Assembly: GCA_015075375.1 (NCBI GenBank)
Contig: JABTUM010000003.1
Span: 1 to 64,000, forward strand
Direction of reading: 5' to 3'
Length of the DNA: 64,000 nt
From: Planctomycetota bacterium
Lineage (GTDB): Bacteria > Planctomycetota > SZUA-567 > H5-PLA8
The translations under genes were made by a program, and so were the position numbers. The first letter of the stretch is position 1, and each line of letters begins with the position of its first letter. The notes beneath the pieces were generated by a model. The model did not search any database, was not told the DNA's origin, and was given only the letters and a program-made list of their open reading frames with translations. Shown here piece by piece: positions 30,855 to 38,611 of this stretch.

Positions 30855-31154
30855 ATGGGCTGGGCGACTAGGCATATCGAGCGGCTGAAAGCTGGCGAGA
30901 CAGTCTCGTTTCGTCCACATGGCAACTCGATGAAGGGCAAGATCGAGTCGGGCCAGCTTTGCACCGTCGCCCCCATTGGCGCCGAGGGCCTTCAGGTCGG
31001 AGACGTGGTCTTGTGCAAGGTGAACGGGAAAGAGTTCCTGCACCTGATTAAAGCCATACGCGGCGACCAGTACCAGATCGGAAACAATCGCGGCGGGATC
31101 AACGGGTGGACATCGGCGGGCCAGATCTACGGCCGCTGCATTCGAGTTCAATAA
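30855..31154 (+). CDS. S24/S26-like peptidase domain protein, 99 aa
   Basis: PHGNSMKGKIESGQ near residue 20-33 carries the catalytic serine motif of LexA/UmuD-type and signal peptidases, and HLIKAIRGDQ about 40 residues later the lysine of the Ser/Lys dyad. VGDVVLCKVNG and YQIGNNRGG are typical strands of the fold. There is no N-terminal helix-turn-helix, so it is a stand-alone protease domain rather than a repressor. It begins four bases after the preceding gene. Confidence 0.75.
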   Translation: MGWATRHIERLKAGETVSFRPHGNSMKGKIESGQLCTVAPIGAEGLQVGDVVLCKVNGKEFLHLIKAIRGDQYQIGNNRGGINGWTSAGQIYGRCIRVQ

Positions 31155-31219
31155 CCGCGATTTCATCGACATGATCGGCCGTACATGTACGCGCCGTAAG
31201 CACGAGAGACGCTGACGCC

Positions 31220-31636
31220 ATGATCGAAGGCCACGAAGTAGGGGTCAAGTGGTCGCGCGAGGACTCGTGCTGGATCGCCGAAGCGCTCGACCTGCCGTTC
31301 GTTGCGGCGCACGGGGACACGCTCGACGAGGCGATCCGCCAGCTCGAGATCTGCATCCAAGGCATCGCGGAGGAACGCAACCGGGAAGCGTTTAGACGCA
31401 ACGTGGATCGACTTTTCGACCGCCACCCGTGGAAATACGCGATCTTCCACGAAGCGCGCCTGGCCGGCATCGCGCCGGATCGAGCGACCGCGCTGCGGTA
31501 CGCGCGCACGAAGCCTGGGGCGCTGGCCCGGCAGATCGTCCGCGCGAGCATGACCCACCGCGGCCGGCCGTGCTTCACGATGGAAGACGCCGCGAAGATG
31601 GATTGCCCGTGGGAGCCGTACCCGGAATTGCGGTGA
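31220..31636 (+). CDS. HicB-like N-terminal domain protein, 138 aa
   Basis: The first 50 residues (VGVKWSREDSCWIAEALDL, AHGDTLDEAIRQLEICI) match the HicB antitoxin fold, a partial RNase H-like domain. The remaining 85 residues are basic and helical and lack the usual HicB DNA-binding domain. No HicA toxin gene adjoins it, so it may be an orphan or have another use. Confidence 0.6.
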   Translation: MIEGHEVGVKWSREDSCWIAEALDLPFVAAHGDTLDEAIRQLEICIQGIAEERNREAFRRNVDRLFDRHPWKYAIFHEARLAGIAPDRATALRYARTKPGALARQIVRASMTHRGRPCFTMEDAAKMDCPWEPYPELR

Positions 31637-31638
31637 GC

Positions 31639-31872
31639 ATGCCCTCTGACCTCGGCGTTATCCTGAGCGCCCCCTTCACCTTCTCGCCGAACTGCGCGGC
31701 CGGCCTGAGCGAGTACCTGCCCGATAAAAAGTGCCTGTGTTGCCGCTGCATGCGGGAGCGCGGCGAGACACCGACCGCCGAAACCGAAGAGCAGGCCAGG
31801 GTCCAGTCCATCGCCGCGCGCGCGAAGCAAGAGGAATGGATGCGAGGGTGGCTTCGGGCTCGGCCTATTTAA
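31639..31872 (+). CDS. Hypothetical Cys-rich protein, 77 aa
   Basis: Starts two bases after the preceding stop. CLCCRCMRERG near residue 33 suggests a metal site; the tail is helical (EQARVQSIAARAKQEEWMRG). Unknown. Last element gene before the attachment site; 31873-32046 is AT-rich and shows nothing else. Confidence 0.55.
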   Translation: MPSDLGVILSAPFTFSPNCAAGLSEYLPDKKCLCCRCMRERGETPTAETEEQARVQSIAARAKQEEWMRGWLRARPI

Positions 31873-32046
31873 TCTTCGCCCGCGAATCGTCGGTATATCT
31901 TGAGATCTTCCGACGTTCCGGATTCACGCCCGTGTGCCGGTATGTGTGCCGGTCATGTGCCGGATTATATTTACTTTAGGTACACAGTAGTTACCTTAAT
32001 CCATGGGAGTTTCGCTAGTGTATACGTATTTTATTAGTATTCTACA

Positions 32047-32094
32047 GGTTTTGTAAACCGCAGGTCGTGGGTTCGAGTCCCACGGGTGGCTCCA
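32047..32094 (+). other. Attachment site: 3' part of tRNA-Thr(TGT)
   Basis: From GGT of the anticodon stem through loop TTTGTAA, variable loop AGGTC, T arm GTGGG-TTCGAGT-CCCAC, acceptor GGGTGGC, T and CCA the tRNA is perfect. Upstream, the bases that should complete the anticodon stem (GC) are replaced and AT-rich element sequence begins. So this is the displaced 3' end of the target tRNA gene; the rebuilt complete gene should lie at the other end of the element. Confidence 0.85.
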
Positions 32095-32108
32095 AATTCC
32101 TTTCTCGC

Positions 32109-33431
32109 TTAAACCTTCACCACCTTGGCGGCGCGCAGCGTAACGTCAAGCGCGCTGCAGGCGTTGCGGGTATCGAAGACCAGCGGCGCCTCTCGCACCA
32201 CCTGAGCGTAGTCCACGCCATCGTGATCGGTGGCGATCAGCACGGCGTCTTGCTGGCGCAGGAGTTCGTCCGAGACCGTCTCGGCCCGGCGGCCGGCAAA
32301 GTGAGCGTGCTCCCGCGACTTCGGCACCACGGGAATATGCGGGTCGGCATAGCGCACCTGGGCCCCGCGCGCTTCGAGTTCTTCCCACAACACCAGCGCC
32401 GGAGATTCGCGCATGTCGTCGACGTTCTTCTTGTAGGCCAAACCCAGCAGGAGAATCTGCGCATCCTTCAGTGGCTTTCCACGCAGGGACAATTCCTCCT
32501 GCACGCGCTGAACGACATGTTTGGGCATGGCGGTGTTGATCTCGCCGGCCAGTTCGATGAATCGCGTATGCAAGCCGTATTCGCGCGCTTTCCAGGTAAG
32601 GTAAAACGGATCGATGGGGATGCAGTGGCCGCCCAAGCCCGGTCCTGGGTAAAAAGGCATGTAGCCAAACGGTTTGGTTTTGGCCGCGCCAATGACTTCC
32701 CAGATATCCACGCCCATCTTCTCGAAAACGAGCTTCAATTCGTTGACGAGTGCGATATTGACGGCGCGGAAAATATTCTCCATCAGCTTGGTGGCTTCTG
32801 CCGCGCGCGTCGAACTGACGGGAATGATGCTAAGCCCGCCCATCGAGTACAGCTTCAACGCCGCCTCCAGACACGCCGGCGTCAAACCGCCGGCCACTTT
32901 GGGAATATCGGCGGTACGATACTTCGGATTGCCGGGGTCCTCGCGTTCGGGCGAATACGCCAAGTAGAAATCCAGGCCCGCACGCATTCCCGAGAGGCTC
33001 TCGAGCACCGGCTTCAGGTCTTCGTCGGTCGTACCGGGATAGGTGGTCGATTCGAGCACCACCAGTTGTCCCGGCTTCAAATGGGGGCCGATCTGTTTAC
33101 CCGCCGCGAGAATGTAGCCGATATCCGGTGTGCGATGCTTGGTCAGCGGAGTCGGCACGCAGATCAGGAGCGCGTCGCATTCGGCCACGCGGGCGTAATC
33201 GCAAGTGGCGTCGAACCGGTTCGTCGCCAGCGCCTGCTTCAGCGTATCGGACGGAATGTGCTTGATGTACGAGCGCGCCGCTTTCAGGGCCGCCACCGTC
33301 TCGGGGTCGATATCGAAACCCAGCGCGCGAACACCGGCTCGGTTGAACTGCAGGAGCAGCGGCAGGCCCACGTAGCCCAGACCGATGACACCCACACACG
33401 GCTCGGATTTGCCTTCGCCGGACCAGGCCAT
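32109..33431 (-). CDS. UDP-sugar 6-dehydrogenase (UDP-GlcNAc/ManNAc type), 440 aa
   Basis: Oxidises C6 of a UDP-sugar to the uronate with two NAD+. VGVIGLGYVGLPL near the N-terminus is the NAD-binding motif; GPGLGGHCIPIDPFYL holds the catalytic Cys (about residue 265); SPEREDPGN and IPKVAGG are typical of the WbpA/WecC branch rather than UDP-glucose dehydrogenase. AAGGAG precedes ATG 33431; a GTG two codons earlier is possible. It is 19 bases after the aminotransferase gene, and the two probably serve surface-polysaccharide sugar synthesis. First chromosomal gene after the attachment site. Confidence 0.9.
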   Translation of the reverse strand: MAWSGEGKSEPCVGVIGLGYVGLPLLLQFNRAGVRALGFDIDPETVAALKAARSYIKHIPSDTLKQALATNRFDATCDYARVAECDALLICVPTPLTKHRTPDIGYILAAGKQIGPHLKPGQLVVLESTTYPGTTDEDLKPVLESLSGMRAGLDFYLAYSPEREDPGNPKYRTADIPKVAGGLTPACLEAALKLYSMGGLSIIPVSSTRAAEATKLMENIFRAVNIALVNELKLVFEKMGVDIWEVIGAAKTKPFGYMPFYPGPGLGGHCIPIDPFYLTWKAREYGLHTRFIELAGEINTAMPKHVVQRVQEELSLRGKPLKDAQILLLGLAYKKNVDDMRESPALVLWEELEARGAQVRYADPHIPVVPKSREHAHFAGRRAETVSDELLRQQDAVLIATDHDGVDYAQVVREAPLVFDTRNACSALDVTLRAAKVVKV

Positions 33432-33450
33432 GGACACTCCTTAGAATCCG

Positions 33451-34629
33451 TTACGTATCGTTTAAGGCGCTTAAGATGCCGTCGACAACCCGGTCCTGCT
33501 GCGCTTCGGTCAGTTCGGGGTACATGGGAAGCGCAAGCACTTCCCGCGCGGCACGTTCGGCTTCCGGAAACTCGCCTTCGCGATACCCAAGGTACTTAAA
33601 ACACGGCTGTAAGTGCAGGGGCAGCGGATAGTACACCATCGTATCGACGCCCTGCGCCTTCAGATGCACTTGAAGCGCGTCGCGCGATTCCGCTGGCACG
33701 CGCACCACATATTGATGGTAAATGTGTCTGGCCCCAGTCGGCGCCGGATGAGGTGTGCGCAGCGGTAAACCGCCGGAATCCAACGGCGTCGCGGAGGTGG
33801 CCGCGCCGGCATCAGAAAAGCGCGCATCGTAATAAGCCGCCCGCTCGCGGCGTTCGACGGTCCAGGCATCCAGGTATTTCAGCTTCACGCGCAGCACCGC
33901 GGCTTGCAGGGCATCCAAACGTGAATTCAGCCCCACCACATGATGGAAATACGCAGGCTTACTGCCGTGCGAACGGAGTACACGCAGGCGTTCGGCCACC
34001 TCGGGATCGCTCGTCACCAGCATGCCGCCATCGCCGCAGCCCCCCAGATTCTTGGTGGGATAAAAGCTGAAGCAGCCGACGGCGCCGACGGTGCCGGCTT
34101 TACGCCCTTCCGCGTCCCAACTGCCAATGGCTTGTGCCGCATCTTCCACAAGGCTCACACCGGCTTCCCGTGCAAGCGTTTCCACTTCGCCCAGCGGCGC
34201 AGTTTGGCCATATAGGTGCACCGGCAGCAGCGCCTTCGCGCGCGTACAGCGAGCCAAAGCCCGCCGCGCCGAAGCAATATCCAGGTTGAACGTGACCGGA
34301 TCGATGTCCGCGAAGACCGGTATGCCGCCGGCTCGCACCACATACCCGGCCGTCGCGAAAAACGTAAACGCCGGGCACACCACTTCGTCGCCGGGCTGGA
34401 TGTTCAGCCCTAAGAGCGCCAGCAAAATCGCGTCCGATCCCGAGGCGCAGCCGACGGCATGCGAAGCGCCCAAGTACGCGGCGATCTCGCGTTCCAACGC
34501 TTCGACTTCCGGCCCCAGCACGAACTGCTGACTCTCAAATACCCTAGCCACCGCGGCTTCCGCTTCGGTGCGAATCCGGGCGTATTGAGCTTTGAGATCC
34601 AGCGGAGGAACGCGAACGGAACCGCTCAT
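33451..34629 (-). CDS. DegT/DnrJ/EryC1/StrS aminotransferase, 392 aa
   Basis: A PLP enzyme that puts an amino group on a nucleotide-linked keto sugar. FSFYPTKNLGGCGDGG contains the PLP lysine (about residue 185), LVEDAAQAIGSWD the cofactor aspartate, and ASGSDAILLALL the phosphate site. ATG 34629 was chosen because family members start with a PPLDLKAQY-like stretch. In WbpA/WbpB/WbpE routes this enzyme follows a dehydrogenase of the kind encoded next door; the exact sugar is not known. Confidence 0.92.
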   Translation of the reverse strand: MSGSVRVPPLDLKAQYARIRTEAEAAVARVFESQQFVLGPEVEALEREIAAYLGASHAVGCASGSDAILLALLGLNIQPGDEVVCPAFTFFATAGYVVRAGGIPVFADIDPVTFNLDIASARRALARCTRAKALLPVHLYGQTAPLGEVETLAREAGVSLVEDAAQAIGSWDAEGRKAGTVGAVGCFSFYPTKNLGGCGDGGMLVTSDPEVAERLRVLRSHGSKPAYFHHVVGLNSRLDALQAAVLRVKLKYLDAWTVERRERAAYYDARFSDAGAATSATPLDSGGLPLRTPHPAPTGARHIYHQYVVRVPAESRDALQVHLKAQGVDTMVYYPLPLHLQPCFKYLGYREGEFPEAERAAREVLALPMYPELTEAQQDRVVDGILSALNDT

Positions 34630-34748
34630 GGCGACCTTTCCGGGCATCCGGGAAATGGCTCGAGAACGGCATGGTACCCCACGGAAGCAGGGTCGCAACG
34701 ACAGGGCATGCTCCTCGCAACGCGCGCAGCACCCGTTTCTATGGTCCG

Positions 34749-36572
34749 CTAAGGCGCGTGAGGCGGATCGATACCCGAGACGGTGCTCAGGTCATCGTCA
34801 GGCGTGCGGATGCGCAGCGAGGCTTGCCAGCGCCCTTCCTGCTGGTTGACGCGCATGCGCAGGCGGTGTTCGCCGGCTTCCAAGGAAAGTTTGAACGTAT
34901 AGGCCGCGCGCGTTACCGGTCGGGTGTGGTCGTGGCGGTAAATCTCGCGGCCGTCGAGCCACAAAAGCATCTGGTCGTCGGCTTGAACCTTGAACAGGTA
35001 TTCGCCGGCCTGCGCCACCTGGATTCGAGTTCGCGCATAAATCGTCTTTTGCGTAGGAGGATGCTTCGCATTGCCCGTGGTGTGCATACCAAAATCCAAC
35101 ACACCAAAGTGATCGAAACTCGCCGGCGCGAAGGGCTCCCAGCGGCGCTCATCGCCGGGCTTGGGCAACCCATCCATATCCAGCGGACCCGGCGAATCGT
35201 TGCCCAAGTACCCACCTGGACCGAAGACCTCCCAAGCCCACGGATGCATCAGCGGGACCGCCGCTCGCACCGGTTCTCGACCCTCTTGCGTGATCGTCGC
35301 TTCGAGTGCGTATTCGCGCCGGGGCCGCGCCGCCCAGTCGACTTGAGCCAGTGAAATGGGAAGGAATGCAAGTTCGCCCACCGCCTTCCAATTCAACGGA
35401 CCTTGGGCAAGTACCTGTGCCTTCCCGCTCGCCTCGGCGTCGCGGAGCGTCACGACGAGCCGAGCTTCGCCCTCGGCGGCGCGCAATCGCCGCAGCACCA
35501 ACCGGCATTCCGGCGGCGCGGCGGCGGTCACCACCATGCTCTGAAGATCGAACGAAACATGCACCGCCGGACCTGCTTGTTTGCTCCAAGCAGTCCCCAT
35601 GCCAGGCGCGAAATTGGAGCGGAATCGCTCGTCTTCCAGCTTGAGCGGTACGGAGCTGAGAACAAACTGATCGAGCCGTATACCGTCCTCGTGAATGAAA
35701 ATATGGATGAAATGGTCGCCGGCCGCCAAATCCCGCGCATCGTCCTTAATGCCGCTCCACAACCAACGGAAAGGCGCGCGATTGTCGAGTCCGCCGCTGT
35801 AGGGACCGCCAGAATCGAGCTCGCAGCATAAGTGATTGCTGCAGGTGGTGTCGGTAGTCCACATGCGCGCGTAGAGGTAGAAACGTCCGGCTTGCGGCAA
35901 GTGGAAGTGATAGCGCAGGTAGGTGTGATCGGTGGTCGCATGCAGCGCATAGAAATCGCCGACGTTATGGCGGGTCTGTCCCGGTCCGTTGGCGATGCCT
36001 TCCTTGCAGTGCAAATACGCTCCGCCCGCACACGCCGGATCGGGATGCGCTTCCCAGCCGTAATTGGTATCGGTGAAATGTTCGGCCTCGAAAACGTACG
36101 CGCCCTCGGCCGGCGCCGGTAGGTCGGGCACGGCCAGGTCAACGAAGCGCAAGCCGGCTGCGGGAGCGGGTGCTACGGGAGCGGAGACCACAGGAAGCTT
36201 GGCCGCCTCTTGCCGAGGCGGCAACGCATACCGCAGCGGCTCGCGCACGACGCTGAACAGCCCATGCACCACCGCTCCGTGGGCTTGTTCGAGCAAACGG
36301 TGTTCGGGTTCGTAGCGATAGACGGATTGGCCGTCCCGCTCGAGCTGATCGGTACGAAGATAGCTGGGAACCAATTCGTCAAGGCGGTCCGGAAGTTTGC
36401 CGTGCTCAAGCTCCCAGCGCAGTACCTCGTCACCGACCATACGCAAGCGAGCTTCGTCTTCCGCGGCGGCGATCCGATCGGGCCGCCCCAGGACATGGTG
36501 CAGCCCCGCCAACCCGAAGGCCAGCAGAACGGCCGCTACGCTCACGATCCAGGTTCGGCGTGCATGAGGCAT
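34749..36572 (-). CDS. Membrane-anchored multidomain protein with PA14-like C-terminus, 607 aa
   Basis: One N-terminal membrane helix (WIVSVAAVLLAFGLAGL). Residues about 30-110 resemble the periplasmic part of type II secretion pseudopilins (EDEARLRMVGDEVLRWELEH, GKLPDRLDELVPSYL). A carbohydrate-binding-like beta domain follows (YVFEAEHFTDTNYGWE, GGAYLHCKEG), with a Cys-pair. The C-terminus (IYARTRIQVAQAGEYLFKV, MLLWLDGREIYRHDH, AGEHRLRMRV) is PA14-like. Such proteins probably bind glycans outside the cell. Function unproven. Confidence 0.7.
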   Translation of the reverse strand: MPHARRTWIVSVAAVLLAFGLAGLHHVLGRPDRIAAAEDEARLRMVGDEVLRWELEHGKLPDRLDELVPSYLRTDQLERDGQSVYRYEPEHRLLEQAHGAVVHGLFSVVREPLRYALPPRQEAAKLPVVSAPVAPAPAAGLRFVDLAVPDLPAPAEGAYVFEAEHFTDTNYGWEAHPDPACAGGAYLHCKEGIANGPGQTRHNVGDFYALHATTDHTYLRYHFHLPQAGRFYLYARMWTTDTTCSNHLCCELDSGGPYSGGLDNRAPFRWLWSGIKDDARDLAAGDHFIHIFIHEDGIRLDQFVLSSVPLKLEDERFRSNFAPGMGTAWSKQAGPAVHVSFDLQSMVVTAAAPPECRLVLRRLRAAEGEARLVVTLRDAEASGKAQVLAQGPLNWKAVGELAFLPISLAQVDWAARPRREYALEATITQEGREPVRAAVPLMHPWAWEVFGPGGYLGNDSPGPLDMDGLPKPGDERRWEPFAPASFDHFGVLDFGMHTTGNAKHPPTQKTIYARTRIQVAQAGEYLFKVQADDQMLLWLDGREIYRHDHTRPVTRAAYTFKLSLEAGEHRLRMRVNQQEGRWQASLRIRTPDDDLSTVSGIDPPHAP

Positions 36573-36632
36573 GCTTTGAACATACCCCAAGACCGTGATC
36601 CTGTTGAGCCTTTCGCGCCCGGCCTAGGCGAA

Positions 36633-37418
36633 TCAGTTGTCGCCCATGAAGAGGCCGCCTAACACGCTGCCTTCGCCCCGGCGCTGACCGCCCATATGCC
36701 GGGACGCGGCGACGATGCGGTCCGCCAAGCGCGCAAAGGGAAGCGTCTGCAGATAGACTTTTCCCGGCCCTGTCAGCAACGCGAAGAACAATCCTTCGCC
36801 GCCGAAAAGCGCATTCTTGAAGCCTCCGACGAATTGGATGTCGTAATTCACGCTGGGCTGAAACGCGACCAAACAGCCCGTATCCACCCGCAGAGTCTGG
36901 CCCGGCTGGAGGACCATTTCGAAAACAGTGCCGCCCGCGTGCACAAACGCCAATCCGTCGCCTTGAATGCGCTGCAGGATAAAGCCTTCTCCACCAAAGA
37001 GCCCCGCCCCGATCTTCTTTTGAAAGGCGATGGAGATTTGCGAGCCTTGGGCCGCACAGAGAAACGCATCCTTCTGGCAGATCATCTCCTGGCCCAGTTG
37101 ATCCATATGCAGAGGAATGATCTTGCCCGGATACGGCGCCGCAAACGCCACATCGGCTCGAACGCCAGCCGAGTTGCTGAAGGTCGTGATGAAAAAGCTT
37201 TCGCCCATCACCATGCGGCCAGCGGCCTTGAAAAAGTTTCCGAAGAAGCCCTTATCTTTGTCGGTGGACATGCTTGTCTGCATGTCGATCCCATCTTCCA
37301 TGTAAAGCATCCCGCCGGCTTCGGCGATGACCTGCTCCGCCGGATCCAGAGTGACCACCACCGCTTGCATGTCGTCTCCCAGAATCCGGTAATCAATTTC
37401 GTGGCATTGCTTGGCCAT
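36633..37418 (-). CDS. AIM24 family protein, 261 aa
   Basis: The pattern VVTLDPAEQVIAEAGGMLYM, GESFFITTFSN, FLCAAQGSQISI and LVAFQPSVNYDIQFVGG identifies the AIM24/TIGR00266 family, a beta-sandwich protein of unknown function that is mitochondrial in yeast and widespread in bacteria. AGGAG precedes the ATG. Full length. Divergent from the oxidoreductase gene at 37643. Confidence 0.88.
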   Translation of the reverse strand: MAKQCHEIDYRILGDDMQAVVVTLDPAEQVIAEAGGMLYMEDGIDMQTSMSTDKDKGFFGNFFKAAGRMVMGESFFITTFSNSAGVRADVAFAAPYPGKIIPLHMDQLGQEMICQKDAFLCAAQGSQISIAFQKKIGAGLFGGEGFILQRIQGDGLAFVHAGGTVFEMVLQPGQTLRVDTGCLVAFQPSVNYDIQFVGGFKNALFGGEGLFFALLTGPGKVYLQTLPFARLADRIVAASRHMGGQRRGEGSVLGGLFMGDN

Positions 37419-37549
37419 GACGTAGCTCCTCTCGCCGTGCGATTTGTGGGCAGGACCGTAACCAATCCTCCCGCTTCGATCAACCCCTAGCCTTAGCTGG
37501 ACTTAATTGTCCGCAAAGCAGGTTTCCTTTCGCCCCCATACCAATCTAT

Positions 37550-37580
37550 ACCTATTTTACCGATGATCAGTAAAATAGGT
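37550..37580. promoter_or_regulatory. 11-bp inverted repeat in a divergent intergenic region
   Basis: ACCTATTTTAC and GTAAAATAGGT are perfect inverted repeats nine bases apart, about two thirds of the way across the gap between the divergent AIM24 and oxidoreductase genes. An operator for a dimeric regulator is the simplest reading. Confidence 0.5.
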
Positions 37581-37642
37581 CTTGCCTTTGGCCTGAGATC
37601 CGGCAGACTATCGCCTAGTCGGTTCACGTACGAGGGCATCCC

Positions 37643-38605
37643 ATGAGCAATAAGCTGCGTGTCGCCATGATTGGGGCGGGCAACCACTCCACTTCGGTTC
37701 ACTACCCTTCCCTGCATCGTCTGGACGACGTGGAGCTTTGCGCGGTCAGTGAACTATCCGAAGAACGCATGAGCAAGGTGCGCGACCAATACCGAATCCC
37801 CAAAGGCTATACCGACTACGTTCAAATGATCGAGAAAGAGGCGCCGGACGCGGTCTACTTGGTAATGCCGCCTCAGGCGCTCTTTCCGCACGCGCTCAAA
37901 TGCTTGGAATTGGGCGCCAACCTGTTTGTCGAAAAACCGCCGGGACTGAATGTGGAGCAAGCGAGGCATCTCGCGCGCAAGGCGGAAGCCCGAAATAGCA
38001 TCACCATGTGCGGCTTCCAGCGCCGCTACGCCCCGCTGGTGGCTCCGGCGCTGGAAGAAGCCCGGCGGCGGGGCGGCGTCGATATGATCGTTTCGAGCTT
38101 CTACAAGTTCTACGACGATCCAAGCGGGTATTTCGGCGGCGAAGTGGACATTCTGACCAGCGATTGCATTCATGCGGTCGACTTACTGCGCTACGCAGGC
38201 GGCGAGATTCAATCCATGGCCAGCGATGTGCGCGAGCGGCATAAGCCGTACCCGAACTTTTTCACCTCCTTGATCCGGTTCAAGACCGGCGCGACGGGGA
38301 TTCTTCAGGGCAATTGGCAGGCGGGTATGCGCGTCTTTTCCTGCGAAGTCCACGCACGCGGAATGACCGATTACATCAATGTGGAAGTGGAGTCGCGGCG
38401 CTACACCGACGGGAATCCCGAAGCTCGGATCACCACGGCCACCGAAGCCGCCGGGAGCGAAGCGATCTTCATGCGCGGCGGCTTCTTCGCACAGAACAAG
38501 CTCTTCATGGACAGCATTCGCGCCAAACGCCAGCCGCCGAACAACCTCACGGACGCCGTACAGACCATGGAACTGGTGGAGCGGATTTATCGCGAGTCGC
38601 TGTAA
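37643..38605 (+). CDS. Gfo/Idh/MocA family oxidoreductase, 320 aa
   Basis: An NAD(P)-dependent sugar or cyclitol oxidoreductase. RVAMIGAGNHSTSVHY is the dinucleotide-binding loop, and FVEKPPGLN carries the EKP motif (about residue 98). DILTSDCIHAVDLLRY has the Asp/His pair expected at the active site. Substrate cannot be read. The neighbouring glycoside hydrolase gene, convergent and six bases away, fits a role in sugar use. Confidence 0.9.
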   Translation: MSNKLRVAMIGAGNHSTSVHYPSLHRLDDVELCAVSELSEERMSKVRDQYRIPKGYTDYVQMIEKEAPDAVYLVMPPQALFPHALKCLELGANLFVEKPPGLNVEQARHLARKAEARNSITMCGFQRRYAPLVAPALEEARRRGGVDMIVSSFYKFYDDPSGYFGGEVDILTSDCIHAVDLLRYAGGEIQSMASDVRERHKPYPNFFTSLIRFKTGATGILQGNWQAGMRVFSCEVHARGMTDYINVEVESRRYTDGNPEARITTATEAAGSEAIFMRGGFFAQNKLFMDSIRAKRQPPNNLTDAVQTMELVERIYRESL

Positions 38606-38611
38606 CGGGTG

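Noticed and set aside
32067..33599. A 510-codon plus-strand frame
   Set aside because: Antisense shadow of the UDP-sugar dehydrogenase gene, whose catalytic motifs are intact.
37643..38605. WbpB, to complete a WbpA-WbpB-WbpE sugar pathway
   Set aside because: The sequence is a general Gfo/Idh/MocA enzyme and lacks the N-terminal features of WbpB; it is also divergently placed from the other two genes.
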